From positions 8,820,023-8,884,022 of the forward strand of contig NC_092276.1 in the NCBI RefSeq assembly GCF_036320965.1: a stretch of DNA of 64,000 nucleotides, read 5' to 3'. The stretch comes from Panulirus ornatus (Eukaryota > Arthropoda > Malacostraca > Decapoda > Palinuridae). This document shows, one piece after another, positions 24,601 to 34,600 of the stretch (position 1 is its first letter; the number at the start of each line of letters is the position of its first letter). Below the pieces are notes generated by a model. The model worked only from the letters and a program-made list of their open reading frames with translations, made no database searches and was not told the DNA's origin. The translations under genes and the position numbers were made by a program.

Positions 24601-25074
24601 GGAATTTTTTTTTTATTATTATATTTATAGAAAAACTTAAGTTTTGAGGACTTTGTGGTCATATCTTCGGAAATTAGATAGGTGGTAAAGTGCACGTTTA
24701 CCTTCGTAATGGTAGACATCGTCACAATTAGGACAGCATCCGTATTTGTCACAACATTCTTGGTACGAGTCGGTCTCCGGAGGGTGTCTGCAACATTCAT
24801 TGGCTTGTAGACAGTTCGTTGTATCGTGGTAGCCTTCATTACCATAAGGGGGTAGAAATGGAGAACAAAAGTTTTATATAATGTATATCTTTAGTTTATA
24901 GGAAATGTAATACCGAATATTACAAAGACAACAGAAAGAGAACCAAATATGAACATATACTGAAAGTCATTAAACGTATAGACCAACATGAAAAGAAATC
25001 TCAGTCTTACCAGGTAGTGTTCGAGCCGATGCTAAGCTCAACACAAACACCAACGAGAGCATCGTCACACCCAT
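12627..25074 (-). CDS. Gene A: secreted VWC-WAP protein with 16 tandem 8-Cys (CS-alpha-beta-like) modules
   Basis: Twenty-three coding exons join in frame to 2967 nt, 988 residues. Order: signal peptide (1-17), two related 8-Cys modules (22-66, 66-111), a Trp/Pro-containing linker exon (111-162), VWC (162-237), WAP (237-281), sixteen ~43-residue 8-Cys modules (281-983) and a six-residue tail. Known families: VWC and WAP are extracellular disulfide modules, and WAP occurs in crustacean crustins. Inference: the repeats share Cys order with drosomycin-type CS-alpha-beta peptides, so an antimicrobial or protease-inhibitor string is likely. All module introns are phase 1. Divergent to gene B. No transmembrane segment or furin-type dibasic site between modules was seen. 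I do not recognise a named orthologue. Confidence 0.85.
13053..13181 (-). CDS. Gene A exon 22: module 16
   Basis: 129 nt, phase 1-1. IPCTANSNLC start, GGYCERWC core, FCCIP end. Similar to module 14, so modules 15-16 look like a duplicate of 13-14. Confidence 0.85.
13586..13711 (-). CDS. Gene A exon 21: module 15
   Basis: 126 nt, all eight Cys (CYNTTAC ... CVCCVP). Donor is GTCGGT, weaker than the GTAAGT used elsewhere, so it may be skipped. Skipping would keep frame. Confidence 0.8.
14075..14206 (-). CDS. Gene A exon 20: module 14
   Basis: 132 nt. YCLAKGGHCERRCDSNEES core is nearly the same as gene B module 11 (38182-38313), which is also next to the gene B terminus. Confidence 0.88.
14393..14521 (-). 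CDS. Gene A exon 19: module 13 (gamma)
   Basis: 129 nt. C-VNTTA-C, HGYCSERC, GENTLHGLC. Counterpart of gene B module 10. Confidence 0.87.
14946..15080 (-). CDS. Gene A exon 18: module 12 (alpha prime, HQQQC type)
   Basis: 135 nt. Starts RHQQQC, core GLRGECALTC, end CLCCIP. Counterpart of gene B module 9 and of a decayed exon in pseudogene D. Confidence 0.88.
15221..15352 (-). CDS. Gene A exon 17: module 11 (beta)
   Basis: 132 nt. SDPCDFNTFACRIKDGHC, closely matching gene B module 8 and gene C module 7. Confidence 0.88.
15765..15896 (-). CDS. Gene A exon 16: module 10 (beta)
   Basis: 132 nt. CTVNTFACRIKGGHCEETC ... CWCCVP, with Trp between the last Cys residues, unlike other modules. Confidence 0.87.
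16597..16731 (-). CDS. Gene A exon 15: module 9 (alpha)
   Basis: 135 nt. NSQNCQTTTFACHSRGGRC, ends CVCCVR rather than CCVP. Confidence 0.86.
17353..17484 (-). CDS. Gene A exon 14: module 8 (alpha)
   Basis: 132 nt. TQTCHRNTIACLRLGGEC ... CICCVP. Junction to module 9 encodes Asp. Confidence 0.87.
17959..18087 (-). CDS. Gene A exon 13: module 7 (beta, short C5-C6 loop)
   Basis: 129 nt. CTSNTFGCRIRGGHCKHSC ... CNDGCLCCIP. Matches gene C module 5 in the NDGCLCCIP end. Confidence 0.87.
18432..18566 (-). CDS. Gene A exon 12: module 6 (alpha)
   Basis: 135 nt. SPQTCQRTTTACHDLGGEC ... GNCFCCVP. Donor is GTGAAC, a weaker match. Confidence 0.85.
19176..19304 (-). CDS. Gene A exon 11: module 5 (beta, short C5-C6 loop)
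   Basis: 129 nt. CTPSTFACRIKNGRC ... CTSGCRCCIP. Junction to module 6 encodes Arg. Confidence 0.87.
19595..19729 (-). CDS. Gene A exon 10: module 4 (alpha)
   Basis: 135 nt. TQTCQTNTLACSLLGGEC ... CVCCVP, phase 1-1. Confidence 0.87.
20379..20510 (-). CDS. Gene A exon 9: module 3 (beta)
   Basis: 132 nt. SEPCTFNHFACAIKGGHC ... CLCCIP. Counterparts are gene B module 3 and gene C module 3 (shared AIKGGHC/AVKGGHC). Confidence 0.88.
20790..20924 (-). CDS. Gene A exon 8: module 2 (alpha)
   Basis: 135 nt. IRTCQRNTEACRALRGEC ... CVCCVP. Donor GTTTGT is weak. Confidence 0.85.
21929..22057 (-). CDS. Gene A exon 7: module 1
   Basis: 129 nt, first module after WAP. C-INTFQ-C has a five-residue first loop, ends CRCCVK. 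Position and short first loop match module 1 of genes B and C. Confidence 0.86.
22695..22825 (-). CDS. Gene A exon 6: WAP domain
   Basis: 131 nt, entered in phase 2, left in phase 1. Eight Cys in WAP order: CPDP..FGRVC, DHC, DSDCPPGERCC, GCGRQC. Known role of the fold: protease inhibition or antibacterial activity, as in crustins. Confidence 0.92.
23194..23419 (-). CDS. Gene A exon 5: VWC domain
   Basis: 226 nt. CDYF..DYC, GSEWLENPCRLCRCDNG, VSC, QDCPP, LPGDCCPSWDC: typical VWC order. Differs from the gene B exon at only two bases, although the flanking introns do not align. Confidence 0.93.
23768..23920 (-). CDS. Gene A exon 4: Trp/Pro-containing linker exon
   Basis: 153 nt, same length in genes B and C. 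FHSWGSVITTFPDCCVELLC followed by a Cys-free PPYLKPV..PHYKHPPF tail. No named domain recognised. Confidence 0.88.
24456..24590 (-). CDS. Gene A exon 3: 8-Cys module (ECC type), copy 2
   Basis: 135 nt. Cys order C, ECC, KCC, GCCP, C. Exon 2 has the same order, so the two exons are an old tandem duplicate. Confidence 0.88.
24702..24833 (-). CDS. Gene A exon 2: 8-Cys module (ECC type), copy 1
   Basis: 132 nt. NCLQANECCRHPP, QECCDKYGCCPNC. All eight Cys present, unlike the gene C copy. Confidence 0.88.
25011..25074 (-). CDS. Gene A exon 1 (coding): signal peptide
   Basis: Start codon six bases into the exon that opens after ATTTCAG (acceptor at 25085-25086). MGVTMLSLVFVLSLASA is a clear signal peptide with likely cleavage before RTLPG. 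Genes B and C end the same exon in AR.(L/I)PG, fixing this start. Confidence 0.9.
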
Positions 25075-25193
25075 CTTATGTTATCTGAAATACTATAGTA
25101 CTATAATCTATATAAAAACCATATATAAACACATTGATATGTAGAATATTCAGCACTTAAAAAAAAATATAAAACTTAAATATATTAACGTAC

Positions 25194-25330
25194 ACAAGAA
25201 GCACTGAAGACCGTCCTGCCTGTGGCTGGACCTACAACTGAGTTTCGAATCTGGCCGAGATTCAACCTCACCTCCGGAACCAACTCAACCAGCGGTTCAC
25301 CTGAACGAACCCTGCTCGAAACTTCCGAGT
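25194..25330 (-). other. Gene A 5'UTR exon (conserved)
   Basis: Shares TTCCGGAGGTGAGGT and GTTG.AGGTCCAGC...GGCAGGAC blocks with 28290-28436 and 53150-53282, and in part with 51673-51775. Ends at a GTACGT donor. The left limit on the transcript start side is approximate. Confidence 0.7.
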
Positions 25331-25399
25331 CTTAGTGAACTTTTTTGCTTGACATATGAGCTTCAATTCGACACTGTGAAGTTTGTCTGATCCTCTAAT

Positions 25400-25760
25400 T
25401 ACATCCAATGTACCAATTTGATCATCACAGTCTATGCACTTGTCTTACGATCGATCTACGAAGCAATTTTGAACCTACGAATCATCTTAACGTCTTAGCT
25501 TCAGGACATAGGTTCACTGGATCTGATGACGTCAAGCATGTAACGAGTTCAACGAGGCAATTAACCAGTCTCTGTGTGGTTTAACCTTTCAAGCCATGGA
25601 TGACATTCTCTCGTATAACAAATGAAACGATTAACTGTGACTCGTTTTCCTCACAGAAAGAGAAGAACCATTAATCCTCTAACTGATTACAAATTCATCC
25701 AACAATAAATCCTGTACGACAGCTGGGTAGCTGTATAAGTAAATCGGGTTAAAAAACTGT
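25400..25760 (-). promoter_or_regulatory. Gene A upstream regulatory region
   Basis: Long collinear similarity (minus strand) to the gene C flank at 52560-52860, including TACGAGAGAATGTCA, GGTTAAACCACACA, ATTGCCTCGT, the TGACGTCA site and GATTCGTAGGTT..AAATTGC. Homology is also seen with the pseudogene D flank. Confidence 0.65.
25527..25534. promoter_or_regulatory. TGACGTCA (CRE/ATF-type palindrome), gene A
   Basis: Perfect palindrome inside the conserved CTTGACGTCATC..(A/T)CCAGT context, present in all four promoters of the family. Confidence 0.6.
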
Positions 25761-25940
25761 AAATGGTATAAGTAAATCGGGTGAGAAATACCTTCTCTTC
25801 TGGCTACTACTGAGATGCCCAAGTACTAAAGTACCCAAGAAATGGTTAAGAAAACACACTCTTGCGTATCATCTAGTGATCTCAGAAGGCTCATGTGCAG
25901 CAATATCCTTTATTTCCCACATATGTGGTTCTGTATACTG

Positions 25941-26711
25941 ATGAAGGTTCCTCGAGCAGTGATGAAGGTTCTTTGAGCAGTGATGAAGGTTCCTCGAGCA
26001 GTGATGAAGGTTCCTTGAGCAGTGATGAAGGTTCCTTGAGCAGTGATGAAGGTTCCTCGAGCAGTGATGAAGGTTCCTTGAGCAGTGATGAAGGTTCCTC
26101 GAGCAGTGATGAAGGTTCCTCGAGCAGTGAAGAAGGTTCCTCGAGCAGTGATGAAGTTTCATCGAGCAGTGATGAAGGTTCCTCGAGCAGTGATGAAGGT
26201 TCCTTGAGCAGTGATGAAGGTTCCTTGAGCAGTGAAGAAGGTTCCTCGAGCAGTGATGAAGTTTCATCGAGCAGTGAAGAAAGTTCCTTGAGCAGTGATG
26301 AAGGTTCCTCGAGCAGTGAAGAAGGTTCCTTGAGCAGTGATGAAGGTTCCTCGAGCAGTGAAGAAGGTTCCTTGAGCAGTGATGAAGGTTCCTTGAGCAG
26401 TGATGAAGGTTCCTTGAGCAGTGATGAAGGTTCCTTGAGCAGTGATGAAGGTTTCTTGAACAGTGGTGAAGGTTCCTTGAGCAGTGATGAAGGTTTCTTG
26501 AACAGTGATGAAGGTTCCTTGAGCAGTGATGAAGGTTCCTTGAGCAGTGATGAAGGTTCCTTGAGCAGTGATGAAGGTTCCTTGAACAGTGATGAAGGTT
26601 CCTTGAGCAGTGATGAAGGTTCCTCGAGCAGTGATGAAGGTTCCTTGAACAGTGAAGAAGGTTCCTTGAGCAGTGATGAAGGTTCCTCGAGCAGTGATGA
26701 AGGTTCCTTCT
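25941..26711. repeat. 18-bp minisatellite, ~43 copies, between genes A and B
   Basis: Unit GATGAAGGTTCC(T/C)(T/C)GAGCA(G), very regular, with a few C/T and GAT/GAA variants. Each unit contains GAAGGTTC, i.e. GAAnnTTC. Both strands are open for about 290 codons (a Ser/Asp/Glu/Gly frame on plus, an Arg/Asn/Leu/His/Cys frame on minus) because 18 is a multiple of three; no evidence that either is translated. Confidence 0.95.
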
Positions 26712-27080
26712 TCTGTTCTCTACAACTTCATCGCCTGTGTACAATCTCTCTTTGACTAGAGAACAAGACGCCACTCCTTAATCCTACCTCCATATCTCTC
26801 ACTAGACTATACTGTCCTAGACTGAACAGTGTGTGTATCAATGTGCTGTTTCATTTTTCCTTTCAATTGCGTTGTGATCATTCGTATTAGCGTAAGAACA
26901 GTTACGAGTATATGTTAGGGAGGCCTGCGAGGCCTGGGTCTGGTGGGGACTGTGAATCTGTATGTTGATCTCCACAATGATGGTTCAGTAGGTACCTGAT
27001 CCACCCCATGGAAATAGGATCGGGTCTAGCGATGATAGGTCGAGCGTCTGATTGAGGATGTGTTTGTGTTGGTGTGTGTA

Positions 27081-27111
<31 letters not shown>

Positions 27112-27365
27112 AGGTTGATATATTCAGTGTTAAGCTTATGTATGTGCTCAAGCCACCGAATAAAGAGTGGGACTGGAGTTGATAATGTGAGATAGACTTT
27201 TGTTTTTGACTTTGGGTATTTCAGTAGTAAGTAAAGAAATTAGCAACTTTATCCCAATATACTTTTGCCCTTTACAGTTACACACAGTCATCGCTTAGTA
27301 ACTTGTTTCTGTTACACTTTGGCTGGATTCGTAGTCTTTCAGAGAATCAATTGCCTTGCATTAGC

Positions 27366-27368
<3 letters not shown>

Positions 27369-27429
<61 letters not shown>
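27369..27429. repeat. (TC)n microsatellite
   Basis: About 30 uninterrupted TC units. Confidence 0.95.
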
Positions 27430-27433
<4 letters not shown>

Positions 27434-27718
27434 CTCTCTTACGATCGAGGCTCCCGTCATGGAGGGGAACGTCCACGTCATGGCCTGGCCATAACAAAAA
27501 TATAAAAATGTTAATGAAAGAGAGAGAAAGAAGAAAAAAAGACAAAGGAAAATCATCATTTACGAATTTTGAAGGCAGTGAAAGACCTGTCTATTAAAAA
27601 GGTATCAGGTCATTGTTGTCAGAAAAGACATGGGAAGGGTAGAGATTTCCAAAGCTTCGAAGTGTAGAGAGAGAAATGGTTATCAAAAAAGAAAGTCCCG
27701 CCCTTGAGTTATCAAAGG

Positions 27719-27719
<1 letters not shown>

Positions 27720-27763
<44 letters not shown>
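27720..27763. repeat. (CA)n microsatellite
   Basis: About 22 CA units. Confidence 0.95.
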
Positions 27764-27768
<5 letters not shown>

Positions 27769-28009
27769 ACAGTAATCACATAACGCGATCGGTTGTTGAG
27801 TATCATCAGATCTAGATGATGGTGGGGGGGCTACACGAGCTCTCGGAAACGGAAAAAAATCCAAAATAATTCTTCTATAAGAAGGGAAAGTGAGCCAACA
27901 TTGCGGCGTAAGTGGGTCAAAATTTTTTGAAGTCAGCCTGGGAGAGATAATTGGTCAAACCACAAAACTGTTCTGTACGACGGGACAAGAAGTGTCATTC
28001 CTATTCTAA

Positions 28010-28110
28010 AAAAAAGGGTCAAACAACCCACAGTTTAGGTACTTGTCTCGTTGACCTTAATTTACACTTGACGTCATCAGCTCCAGTGAGCCTGAATCAT
28101 AAAGCTTCAG
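28010..28110 (+). promoter_or_regulatory. Gene B upstream regulatory block
   Basis: GGTCAAACAACCCACAG, TCTCGTTGA and CTTGACGTCATCAG..CCAGTGA align in order with the gene A and gene C flanks. Similarity fades upstream sooner than between A and C. Confidence 0.55.
28069..28076. promoter_or_regulatory. TGACGTCA palindrome, gene B
   Basis: Perfect palindrome about 215 bp upstream of the conserved 5'UTR exon. Confidence 0.6.
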
Positions 28111-28289
28111 AAGCAACAACGACTCCCTTTTCGATACAGCTTCGTCGTGTTCAGTTACAATAAAGGTTTATATTGGAGACAAAATGTGATCATTGGATGG
28201 TAAGAAAACTTAACACCTCAGAATGTGAAATAAGTATCAAACCCAATTCCTATTTTTGACGTGAAACGGATGATCCAAAGCGCAAGGTT

Positions 28290-28436
28290 CAGAAAGCTTT
28301 GGAAGTTTCGAACTGAGTTCGGTCAGACGAGTCGATGGTTCAAGTTGGTTCCGGAGGTGAGGTCGTGTCTCGCTGGACATTGAGGAACTCAGTTGTTGGT
28401 CCAGCTGTTGGCAGGACAACGTCAAGTAATCTACAC
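28290..28436 (+). other. Gene B 5'UTR exon (conserved)
   Basis: GGTTCCGGAGGTGAGGTCGT and CAGTTGTTGGTCCAGC blocks shared with A, C and D. Ends at CAC|GTAAGT, followed by an (AT)n in the intron (28444-28474). The 5' limit is approximate. Confidence 0.7.
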
Positions 28437-28441
28437 GTAAG

Positions 28442-28478
<37 letters not shown>

Positions 28479-28565
28479 TTTGGAGAGTTTCATATTTGAT
28501 TTGGAAAATTTTCGTTTACTTATAGAATTTAATTTCATAAGGTTATATTTTTATTTCAGGTCAAG

Positions 28566-28644
28566 ATGGTTAAAGAAATGATTTTATTTACGATAGTGTT
28601 ATTGGTGGTTGGGCCTCTTCCTTCGTTGGCCCGAATAATCCCCG
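28566..28644 (+). CDS. Gene B exon 1 (coding): signal peptide
   Basis: Exon opens at 28560 after TTATTTCAG. The first ATG begins a 22-residue hydrophobic leader ending PSLA, then RIIPG at a phase-1 donor. Confidence 0.9.
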
Positions 28645-31600
28645 GTAAGGTTTTTATTACTATATATCTTTTTAAGGGGGTTTTATTCCACTACATTCGT
28701 TAATAATTCTACTCTTCGCAAGGCATAGTTACGAACGTTCATATACAGAACTTTTAAAATTGAATGATCGATGTAAGAGTTTCACTAATTTTCCTTTAAC
28801 TTGACACTAGTCGTAGTTCAGTCGGTGGTGCACTTAAAAAAAATATAAAATCGGTGTTTTAGCACAGCATGACTCAAAGCATTGTGGGACCATATATTCC
28901 ATACAAGGTTTATTTCTGGAACATTAGGATTAAATAAAATCCTCGTACATGGCTTTATTTACACCCATATAATTTGAAATTCTTTAATGTTGCTTATTTG
29001 GAGTAGATCTATTTTTAGAATGTACATAAAACCTTGCCGTAAAAATTACTTTTTAACATTGAAACTTAAATCCAGATACGTACTTTTAAGTGCAATTATA
29101 TTAAGTATATTGAAACCCTAAGGGCTAATGAGTCTCCTTTCTGTATACACTGGAGGTGATTTAACCACAAACATTAAAAACACAATTTACTATTTTTATG
29201 CACACTTTTATACCTTTAAACTTCCATTTCAAGAAACTAATAACATGCTTTCGCAGCTAAAACATTTCTTCTACACATAAATTTTTCACTCTACGTATCT
29301 TTTTCACTTCATCACTATACTTAACAAATGCACTTCCATGATAACGGTACAATATGCACTTGATAATCTAGAAATATATTAAAATCCAATAAGAAATTAA
29401 AAACTAAATCCTTTAATTATACCGGACTTCTCTAAACTTTCCCTTAATCCTATCCTTCCCATGGTAAAGGCTACCATAACGATGGAAACTGCTTGGAAGC
29501 CGCTGAATGTTGCAGACACCCACCAGACACCGAAACATACCAGGACTGTTGTAACGGACACGGATGCTGTCCTAACTGTGAAGATGTCTACCAATACGAA
29601 GGTAAATTTCTGAATTTTTATCTAACATAAATTCCCAGTGAATGAAACTATTTAGTTATATAAACTTGGCTTACACTTGAAGCCAAAGTAATTCCTCTTT
29701 TATATACAGGACATGGCTCATATAAAGTAAACCACGAATGCAACCATGCAAGTGAGTGTTGCCTCTACCCCTTCCTGTCCGAAGGATTCCACAAATGTTG
29801 TTTCGACCACGGATGTTGCCCCTACTGTGGTTTCAAGTCTGACGGTAAGTAACTACTATTCAAGCTACCTTCATATCCCATATTACTTTCGTTCTGTCCC
29901 AAATGTGTATTTGAGTAAATCTACGTTACTGAACCTTGCTTCTACAATGCGAGAATACATGTTACCAATAAACAGGCCAAGTATATTACAATATCTAAAT
30001 ATAGGTACTAGTGACAAAAGAAACCATAAATTCTATAAATTTAACATAACAATCTGTGCATAGGATACCAATCTTTGATTTGGTTTCCTTTTGACTTCTA
30101 AGCACCAAGAAATTCGTCTAACCTCTTGCACTTGACTCTATATTTGCAAATATTGGAAGTTAACACATTTACTATAAAAACTAAAACCCACCCACATGCA
30201 TGAAAATTTCTTACAAATGCTGCAATTCAAAATGCACTTCCTAAATCTAAGGACCTAAAGATTTACGATTTAGGCTTACAAACTATTCTTCCAGGTTGTT
30301 GCTACAACGGTGGCTTCCACTCGTGGGGCAGCGTGATAACAACCTTCCCAGACTGTTGCGTCGAACTGCTGTGTGGAGCTAAACCATTGTCCACTCCTCC
30401 TTACCTCAAGGCTGTCGTAATCCCACACTACAAACATCCACCCTTCGGTAAGTTACTAATTTTAACTCTTATTCTTGTTTGAATTTCAAACTACAATACC
30501 GGTTCTAAATTAATTCTAAGTCTCTACGTATTTTATCTGAATCTCATTCGGTAAAATTTTAACGTTTCTCCTAAATCCTCTTCTAAAGATAACTTTTCTA
30601 ACCATTTCCCAGACTTTAAATTCTTAAGTCTGTCCTTCACTAAATCTATTCCTCTACATAACTGCCGTACGAATAATCAACAATTCTACAGGAATGTGTA
30701 GAAGCGTTTAACTCCAAATCTAATTTCCTTTCAAATTAGACTAACCAAATGTTTCCCCCAGGTCATCACTGTGACTACTTCAAGAACGACTTCTGTCTGG
30801 ATCACTTGGGCATCATCCGGGCCGATGGCTCGGAATGGCTGGAAAATCCTTGTCGTCTGTGTCGATGTGACAACGGCCGCGTCAGCTGCCACTACGTGCC
30901 TCCCCAAGACTGTCCCCCAGCACCACAACCACACTGTAGGGAGCTGCCAGGAGACTGCTGTCCATCCTGGGATTGTGACACTGATGGGTGAGTTACACGA
31001 CTTCCTATCATTAATGATAATCCTGCTTGACTAAGTTAATGTGCGTAAGACTAAACTTAAAAAAAATTAAACTTAAAAAAAAATTAAGATACGCCCTCAA
31101 ATTATTGCAATTCGTATTTTTGACTTATTTTTCCTCGTTCCTTCTAGATTATCCATCTTATTGGCTTCCACTATCTTGACTAATTTACTTTTTTAATGTC
31201 TATTCCAGTGGCTGCCCTGACCCCTATAGTTATGGTCGTGTTTGTGTTCACTACTATGACCAGTGCCATCATAACTCGGACTGTCCACCAGGACATCAGT
31301 GCTGCCTAGTAGCTGGTTGTGGCAAAGAATGCGTTCCAGGTATGGCTTCTGCGAGTCGTTACGCCTAACTGCACTAAGTTTCGCTGCGACTTTTCTTGCA
31401 TACATAACTTGTACAAAAAATGAAAAACCATTTCCAATCTTAACATCTTATTGAACTCTTTACGTAAAAGACCAACAGTTTTTAGACAATAAATTTATTT
31501 AAAGGCTTGAAGAGCTGCTAACTTCAAGAAAATTTATCTTTAGAAAATTAAAATTCCTAACCAATATTTGCCTTTCCAGGAATCGAATAATTACTCTATA

Positions 31601-34600
31601 TTCCATGAACCTTCATGGGCGATCTAATGCATCGTAAATTGATTCTAAATGTCTTGTAACTTTATTATAGTCAATTATAGAAGCATTAAAGTATCAAACT
31701 TTCATAACTGATACGCAACGCATGACTTGAAAGCCAAAATCTATTTAAAATGTAAAACTATTCCCCTTTTGAAAACTCGTTTCATATTAAATTTAAGCCT
31801 TGAAATTTAATTATAGTCTTGCCCAAATGTTCAACCACATTTTAGACCACCGTAGAAATCTGTGTCAAACTTAGTTTGTATACATATATCGTTAGTTTTT
31901 ACCGTAGTTCGGCGCCCCGTCTTGACTAAATTGTAATAACAAAATGAAAGATGCTATTTTCACTTTATTATAGAGGTTAATGCTTACAAATTCATGTAAT
32001 TTAATTTCGCAAATGCTTCATTTTCTACAATGTAATTGTAATGTGCACTTTCGGAGATTCTTCCAGGTAATTTTAAGTCTTGCCCATTTTTCAAATCTAG
32101 AACCTTTTGCATTAATGCACAGACTACTACGAAAATAATTTGGCAAAGTTTTTCATACTTTTAACGTTAATCGGTAAAAGTGACCACATTCGTTTTACTT
32201 AAATTTTTGTATAAAACCTTTAAATCCTATTTTTTAGTGTTTTCTCTATTTTCCTCCAGTGCCTATATTATGCCGTGGAACACCCTCCTGCCAGAGACGA
32301 AGTGGAAGATGCGACAGATTCTGTCGTTCTAATGAAAACCCTGTCCATGGCCTATGCGAAACCAGAGATTGCTTATGTTGCGTTCCTAGTAAGTGCTCTG
32401 CCTATTGATACTTGTCAATACACCACCTCTTATTGGACGAATGTTATTCTAATTGTAAAATAGTTAATAAAGAATTCTAACTCTTCCACCAATTTCTAGT
32501 AACTTTCAAACCCTCAATTACTTCCTGCCCTATAAAACTGCATTTATATAAAACTGAATAATTTCTCTACGCATCCAAATTTGAATGTAGATTTTGCATT
32601 TGTATATAAAATTGTACATTTCTAGGTTTCCAAGACTGCCAAACAAATACTTTGAGATGTCGTGGCCTTGGTGGAGAATGTGCCACGACCTGTAGTTCCA
32701 GTGAAACTCCTATCCAAGGTGTATGTGAAACCAGTAACTGTCTCTGCTGTGTTCCAGGTAAGACTTCACCTTAACATCCTCTATGAACTTTTTACAAGTT
32801 CTTTAAAGAAAAAAAAGCAACTTGCTATTCGATACTTTATTACTACTAGATTTCTTGATTACAGAATCTGATAAATGTACGTTCAACACCTTTACGTGTG
32901 CCATTAAAGGCGGTCATTGTAAACATACGTGTGACCATCATGAACATCCAACGCATGGTTTATGTAACGATGATGACTGCGTATGTTGTATTCCGCGTAA
33001 GTATATACTTTTCTTTTTTTTTTTTTTGCCACTACTGGCACACGACACGCATGTTCTTGAAACTATTACTTCCCGATACAGCTGGAAATTAGTTTTAAAA
33101 TGATTTCCCAAAACTTTGAAATACATTAACACTTCTTGATCCTTTAACTTGCGGTAACTGAATCGAAATTTATTTCAAAATCTAGTATTACACAAATCTA
33201 GGTTCCTATTTGAATTGTTTATGTACAAAAACTTTCCAACTTGAAAGTGTTTCCATCTACCTAAATCTATTTTCCCTAAAGCTTCCCTTAATTCTTATAT
33301 ACATAGGCTCGTTATTCAACTACACATTAAATCGCTTCTTGACTACAACCAAACTTGCCCAAAATACTCCAGCATACACTACGCTGAGTGGAATATACAA
33401 AAAAAAAACTTCATACTGTAATTTTGCTTTAAAACTAATTCACCTGACTAAATCTAGAACTTTTGAACTTCAGATTTTCCCCATTCGGTAATTATTACAA
33501 ATATTAAGTTTGGTATACAGTGAACTGTTTAGTCCCAAAATTTACAAGTTCCAACTTTTATTGACGAAATTCACAAGTTTTAAATTTTTTAACGTGTAGA
33601 TTAACTTTGAATTTAATATTTTTCTCCAACAGAGGATACTCAAACGTGCCATATAAATACACCTGCGTGTCGCAATCTCGATGGTGAATGTGCCACCACA
33701 TGCGATAGGAGTCGTAGACCTGTCCATGGTCTCTGCAACTCTAGAGATTGCGTCTGCTGTGTTCCAGGTTAGAGTATAACATCCACCAATAACTGTATTA
33801 AAACTTCCTGCAAACGAATGAAATCCTAACTTTATAAGAAACTTTATTTGTCTGCCAAATCGTATCTCTTAAAGGGTCAAAAAAAATATCAACACTTGCA
33901 TTAAATCAAATTGCCTGCCTAAGACAACTTTCTCATACAGTATATGGTATTTAAAAATTTATACTTTCAAAATGTTGCAAGTTTGTATTTTGCTACTAAA
34001 TTATTTCCTAATCAAGAGTGCAATACGTATAGAAATCTATTAGGATTTCAAAATCCTGGAAGGTTTATCTAAAGTCTTGCAGAATGCGAAATTTTTCCTC
34101 TACTTTAAAACCATGGTTTGTGCCTAAAGGATGAAACTCGACTAATATAAATATCTACACGTGCGAATTTCCTATAATCCCGAAGTATTAAAGCTACAAT
34201 GAATTAAATGTAGCACAAGTTTCATTACATTGCACAAGTAAAAGGATTGTGCATATGAAAAGCCACAACACATCTAGCCATGTACCTTGTGCTTCACATT
34301 TTAAACTCTAAATCTTGCTAAACTAATCTCCAGAAAATAGAATATAAAATTAACTAAATCAATCGTAGGAAAAATTTTACCATTGTAAACTATAGAAAAT
34401 GGAATAAAACATTCATATTGATTATGGGAGAACACTGAAAATTACTTTTAATCGAAACTAATCTTTATTTACAGGATTTCCTACCTGTCCACCCTCTATC
34501 GCCTGCCAAGCCAAAAATGGCCAGTGTCAACACGCATGTAGCAGTAATGAGGACTCTGTCCAGGGTCTCTGCACTCCAGGCTGCAACTGTTGTATTCCAA

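Larger units (their letters stand above)
26760..28000. other. Intergenic, microsatellite-rich
   Basis: No gene seen. Holds (TG)n near 27085-27112, (TC)n at 27369-27429 and (CA)n at 27720-27763. Confidence 0.6.

Noticed and set aside
25895..26755. 286-codon Ser/Asp/Glu/Gly-rich open frame on plus
   Set aside because: Entirely the 18-bp minisatellite; open because the period is a multiple of three. No signal peptide, splice or promoter context.
25869..26774. 301-codon Arg/Asn/Leu/His/Cys repeat frame on minus
   Set aside because: Other strand of the same minisatellite.
27265..27597. Plus-strand frame with poly-Ser/Leu
   Set aside because: Runs through a (TC)n microsatellite; no other support.
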